Below are positions 34,931-40,361 of a stretch of DNA of 40,361 nt, piece by piece. The stretch covers positions 1-40,361 of the forward strand of contig JASJQH010000038.1 in NCBI GenBank assembly GCA_040143965.1, given 5' to 3'. The notes under the pieces were generated by a model. It had not been told where the DNA came from. It did no database searches and saw only the letters and a list, made by a program, of their open reading frames with translations. This stretch comes from Basidiobolus ranarum (Eukaryota; Basidiobolomycota; Basidiobolomycetes; Basidiobolales). Position 1 is the first letter of the stretch. The number at the start of each line of letters is the position of its first letter. The translations under genes were made by a program, and so were the position numbers.

Positions 34931-36621
34931 ATGTTGGTTCTGAAGAGGAATCAGCTGACTTCAGAAGATTTAATTAAAACCGAGCACGTAAGTAGCGTCA
35001 TACTTTCTATCTGACTCCAACCTCTCCAGTTTTACTATTATCGAGAACGTTTTCAAACTTTCATATACTAAACTTCACTTTTATTCCAAATATTTTAAAC
35101 CAGATTGTTCGTAAAGTCTCTAGTGGAAGGTTGAATGGACTTGACCTTACCTTTGACGTATGGAACTGGACACGACCGGAGCTTTATGGAATAATCGTCG
35201 GAGTTTTCTCACAACTTGACTTACTAGACGTGTTAAAGGTCTCAGCTTCTCAACTCTTGGATTTCATAGTGGACATTGATCGAGGCTATGTTAGTACGCC
35301 ATATCACTCGTTTCTTCACGCAGTTGATGTGTTCATTATGACATACAACTTGATCAGCTACTCGCATGTTAAAAGTTATCTTATTGATTTGGATTTAATA
35401 GCGTTGTTAATTGGCGCACTGTGTCATGATATTAAACATGTAAGTGATTTATCGGTACTCCCAATCACCCTTATAACACCCATCTAAATGGAATGATTTT
35501 AGCCTGGACTGAATAACCTTTATCAGGTGAACGCTAAAACTGAACTTGCTCAACGATATAATAATGAATCCGTACTTGAGAAATTCTCTTGTGAAGAAAC
35601 AGTCCAATTGCTGGAAAAACACCAACTTTTAAATAATGTTCAGTCCAAAAGTAGTCTTGAGGGGCTAGAATGCACCCATGGTAATTACGTTAAAAATTCT
35701 ATCCTGAAATGTATAATGTCTACCGATATGTCAGTGCATTTCGGTCTCATTGAGCAATTTACTACTGTGGTCGATATTCTTACCATATCTCCTACGTGTG
35801 AAGACTTCCCTACAGTAGGTGAATCCGAACACAATCCAAATTTACCCGGAAGTTGCCTGTTACCTCAAGCAGAGCATCGACAAACAGTTTGTAATGTTCT
35901 ACTCCACGCTGCGGATATCAGTAATACAGTTCGACCATGGGAATTGTGTAAACGGTGGTCAGACGTTATTCTGGAAGAATTTTTTTATCAAGGAGATATG
36001 GAGAAATTTCATAAGCTACCTGTATCACCAAGTATGGATCGAGAACACTCTAATCAAACGGATATCAGTCTTAAATTTGGAGATTTCGTGGTTAAACCGT
36101 TCTTTGAAGTATTGGCAGATTTTTGCACCGAAGTTCAACCATTGTTGACGAATTTATGCGAGAATCGAGCACGTTGGTTAAGCTTGGATACGGTTGAACC
36201 ACCTCGTAGATTGCTTCTTGTAAATAATAACACTAGGAGATTAAGCGTTCCTGCTGGAACCTTGGATATCCCGGATTTTCCCTCATTACCATCCGCTTCA
36301 AGAAGACACTCCACTGACATTCAAAGGAAACCTAGAAGACATCGTCTGGCAAGCTCAATTGAATTTTCAACATCCACTAGTGAACATCGCAAATCCAGTT
36401 TGGTAAACATCCCACCGGCGATATCTGAAGCGGATAATGAGGAAGAAAACGGAGAAAAAGCGGGATACTTGCAAATCGAAAGAGCTTCACGAAGATCCAA
36501 TCGAAGAGCATACTCTCTGGATCATACACACCTTCTGAGCAAGAAAAAACGGTTTGAAGAAACAGTTCGTATACCATCACCTTTACATGAAGTCACCTCG
36601 GAACTTGAAAATCATAGTTAA
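34931..36621 (+). CDS. Class I 3',5'-cyclic nucleotide phosphodiesterase
   Basis: The enzyme hydrolyses cAMP or cGMP and so switches off PKA signalling. Three exons: 34931-34987, 35104-35439, 35503-36621, giving at least 503 residues; a possible upstream exon is noted separately. The HD-type metal site is complete: YHSFLHAVDV (about 83-92), CHDIKHPGLNN (His127, Asp128 across the exon join), TDMSVHF, and HAADISN (His266, Asp269). The PDE signature region FFYQGDMEKFHKLPVSPSMDR follows. After residue 365 the tail is basic and serine-rich, with at least four PKA-type sites (RRLS at 379, RRHS at 401, RRS at 463, RRAYS at 469). The catalytic core is animal-like class I rather than the yeast Pde1 class II. 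Substrate choice (cAMP versus cGMP) is not decided by eye. Confidence 0.95.
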
Positions 36622-37511
36622 AATGAACCAACGTAGCATATTCCATCGTCTATAACATCCACCCATCTTTTTTCTTATTGAATAAGCAGAAGTGATCCGC
36701 CATGATCCAATCCAATCACTCACATAATTGATTTCTTACGCACCTTTACTGAGATACTATGGGTGATGCTTAGATATTTTGGAAGTAGATTTTATTCAAT
36801 CACATCAGAAGTTGTAGGTTCATGGGAATCGAAAAATACTTCTTATCATATCTAATCCTAAAAATCAATTACTATCTTTACCCCTTCATAGTTTAAATGG
36901 GTTTGATACTTCTTTGTAGATCCTTCTCCAACCTAAAATACCCATTGATACATGACTGGAAATTGTCTCGATGGAACTTTGGTCCATTCCCACCATCCAC
37001 GGTCATGGTCATGGTCATTGGAAATTAATCATTCAAGAAATTCATTGATAGTTTAGTAAACTACTTGAAATCTCTTAATTATCTGACTTGATTCAACATG
37101 GATACCATCATATACATCTTAGATATTATGAATCTTTTTACATCTTTCACAAATCCCTTTCCCATCTACACCTCTACATACTCTCTATGATCATGTTTAT
37201 AACCAGTTTCTTCTATGGCAATTATATCCAATATATTTTCCATGAATATTCGATAAATTCATTGGATATATGTGGTTGTAAAACCATGGGGATCATTGAA
37301 TCACAGTGATTTCCATAATAATTTAGATGAACCAAAATGAATCTTCGTAGAATTCGAGTATGTTTGATTTTTAATGTTATATGAGGTAATCAATCATGTT
37401 GTATAAAAGGAAAAGGATATAGCAAAAGAGTAGAAGTATTCAAAGTAAAAGCAGTTAACTTGGAATGTAAAAACCTCCAATGTTACCTGAAAAATAACAA
37501 TTCTTCTCGGT
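36622..37511. other. Convergent 3' region of the phosphodiesterase and CaMKK-like genes
   Basis: Two genes end facing each other over 890 bp of AT-rich DNA. A triple GGTCAT repeat is at 37001-37018. Short plus-strand open frames have no family resemblance. Confidence 0.55.
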
Positions 37512-39318
37512 TTATGCGGAATTTTCTTTACTATCCCCATTTTCAGTGGGTTTCTTTTCATTTAAATTCATGTTTTGTAGTTGATGTTGCATAGAACGTC
37601 TCTTGAATCTGGCTACTGCTTTGGCCTAATGAAAAATAATAAGGTTACATGGTTGGATTTCGGATGATTTGAATAGCTTACTTACTACTGTCATAATATT
37701 GGCAATCCCACGAATAGCAGAGTTGATCTCTTCATCTGTAATGGAGGTAACCACCGCTGCACAATTCTCCTCAGTGGAAGGAAGTGGCTCTTGCCCGTTT
37801 TTGGTCAACCATGGGTGTATCTAAGAGTTGAAGCATCAATGAAATGATACAGACATATTTGCCTTTTTTGTAGTGAAGAACTTACGCGAATGTCATCCAT
37901 ATGAATACGAGTGTCGGGATTTTTATCCAATATCTTTTCCAACAAATCCTTGAGTTCTGGACTGGCTGTGTCTGGGATCACTAGGCTTTATATGATGGTG
38001 TTGAGAATGGTTAGAAGGCTTGTTGATTCGGTAACGTAATAAAAGTGTTTACTCGTGATTCTTGATGCTATCGTAAATTTCTACGATAGAGTTGGCTGGG
38101 AACGGTAAAGTTCCGAATGCAAGGCAATATAACGTAACCCCCATTGACCATATATCAGTAGCTCTACCTGAAATATCCCCATGGTTTCCTACAAATATCA
38201 ACGAGTTCAATATGATGCGACCTTCATCAAACAAATAGCTGCGTCAGTGCATACCAGAGCAGAGTTCCTAGAGGTATGTGAAGGGTAAAAGGAATGTCAG
38301 TCAAGATGAATCAGATGGAGACGGCTAATAGGAGGACGCTCTAATATAAATCTAACTTACGGGCGCCATGAAAGCGGGGCTTCCAGCAGACTTCTTCATG
38401 CGATCGTCTCCTTTGACAAACATTTCCGAAACCCCGAAATCAACAATTTTGAGAGTATCGTCAGCAGCGATTAGTAGATTGTCAGGCTTGATGTCTGTAG
38501 TGGTATTAGTCAAAAGGCCCTCCATCGGCAAATCTAATTAAATATCTGTAAAAGTCACCTCGATGAACGATACCATTCTCGTGTACTATGATAGAAAAAA
38601 TGAGTGGGACTTCAAAATAAAATGAATATTATAATGGCTCACAATATTCAAATCCAAGAACCATTTGTCTAAAGTAGTGTCTACACTTCTCTTCATCGTA
38701 TGGCTGAACAGTCTTGCCAAGTTGTATATCCATGATGGCTCCTTTTTTGCACATTTCGAAAACTGAAGATTGAAATACCCATAGTCAATATATGATACAT
38801 AGGCTATCCAAGTATAAAGAAAGAAATATCAATACCCATGTATATGGCATCGTCATTTTTGTTATCCAATACTTCACGCAATACAACGATGTTGGGATGG
38901 GTAAGTTTCTTGAGAATAGCCACTTCACTACGAACTAAGTCCAAAGGATTTCCATTTTCTTCTTCAGCTTTTTGAGCAGCCTTAATTCCGAACAAACCAC
39001 GACCACGGCCACGACCAATGCCTCTTCCCATACCACGCTCGCGCAACATGTTGGATTGGTTGTTTTTACGTAATTGAGCCCTACTAAGTTCTTTAATCGC
39101 CTATTGATAGAAGAAGTGAATATTTTCTAGTTGATGGAGAGAAACCAAAAAAACACCATATATACATATTCACTTCCATCGACACCATCTATTCCGTGAT
39201 AAACAGAGCCATAGGCACCTTGACCCAACTTTTGGTTTAAAGTGTATTGGTTTAACTGACGCACCCCATCTTCAGTTTCGGTCATAAAAGCGCTCAAGGA
39301 TTCCTTCACTCTACCCAT
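37512..39318 (-). CDS. CaMKK/Ssp1-like upstream kinase (SNF1/AMPK-activating type)
   Basis: Kinases of this family (animal CaMKK, S. pombe Ssp1, yeast Sak1/Tos3/Elm1) phosphorylate the activation loop of AMPK/SNF1. Ten exons: 39318-39166, 39100-38836, 38762-38643, 38585-38559 (27 nt), 38494-38361, 38267-38255 (13 nt), 38188-38053, 37985-37886, 37820-37686, 37625-37512, giving 398 residues. It has [15 protein letters not shown] (Lys54), then an insert of about 30 residues rich in Gly-Arg (about 69-100, [17 protein letters not shown]) before [13 protein letters not shown]. This is where CaMKK has its Arg/Pro insert. HRD (187-189), [38 protein letters not shown] and the family tail [19 protein letters not shown] follow. 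The tail continues to [13 protein letters not shown], like the CaMKK C-terminal region where calmodulin binds. Confidence 0.94.
38255..38267 (-). other. 13-nt coding microexon of the CaMKK-like kinase
   Basis: GAACTCTGCTCTG, between CTCTAG and GTATGC on the minus strand, encodes the ELCS of MAPELCSGNHGDIS. Without it the APE motif that closes the activation segment would be lost. Confidence 0.8.

Positions 39319-40361
<1,043 letters not shown>

Overview
The window is nuclear DNA from a filamentous fungus, most likely an early-diverging lineage (zoopagomycete, entomophthoralean or mucoromycete grade). It has short introns (mostly about 50-110 nt) with GTANG-type donors, and monocistronic genes on both strands. 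Its families are fungal (Spo12, an Mso1-like Sec1-binding protein, fungal kinesin-1, a FYVE-bearing Fab1 with no DEP domain that I can see). It also has genes usual in hyphal fungi and animals (dynactin p27, a CaMKK-type kinase). Standard-code TAA, TAG and TGA all end real genes, and eRF1 is canonical. The lineage is inference; no species-level marker is present.

Layout. 0.6-3.7 kb, minus: a PAP2 lipid phosphate phosphatase (6 exons), a small single-pass membrane glycoprotein of unknown role, and ribosomal protein eS25. 4.3-7.2 kb, plus: ribosomal protein eL42 (divergent from eS25), an intronless mitochondrial-type MoaC, dynactin subunit 6 (9 exons, one of 6 nt), and the 25-residue eL41. 7.6-9.0 kb, plus: proteasome ATPase Rpt3. 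9.4-17.4 kb, minus: TOM40, conventional kinesin (17 exons, 961 aa) and eRF1. 18.8-20.4 kb, plus: GSK-3. 21.1-22.8 kb, minus: VMA21 and an Mso1-like protein. 23.8 kb, plus: Spo12. 24.5-26.3 kb, minus: ELP3. 26.7-33.5 kb, plus: FAB1/PIKfyve (9 exons, 2069 aa). 34.9-36.6 kb, plus: a class I cyclic-nucleotide phosphodiesterase. 37.5-39.3 kb, minus: a CaMKK/Ssp1-like kinase (10 exons). 40.2 kb, plus: the start of a divergent ubiquitin gene cut by the window edge.

The genes do not form one pathway. Themes are translation (eS25, eL42, eL41, eRF1, Elongator Elp3), proteostasis (Rpt3, ubiquitin), endomembrane work (Fab1, Vma21, Mso1-like, PAP2), microtubule motors (kinesin-1, dynactin p27) and nutrient or second-messenger signalling (PDE, GSK-3, CaMKK-like). 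I rebuilt the multi-exon models by hand, and in each the exon phases sum to an open frame whose length fits its family. I found no transposon, viral element, CRISPR array, tRNA or rRNA.

I did not find a plainly new biological system. The most notable items are very small coding exons (6 nt and 13 nt), 3-nt ATG exons in both genes of a divergent ribosomal-protein pair, a stop codon alone in its own exon in eL41, telomere-like repeats in the promoters of translation genes, and an unusually diverged ubiquitin.
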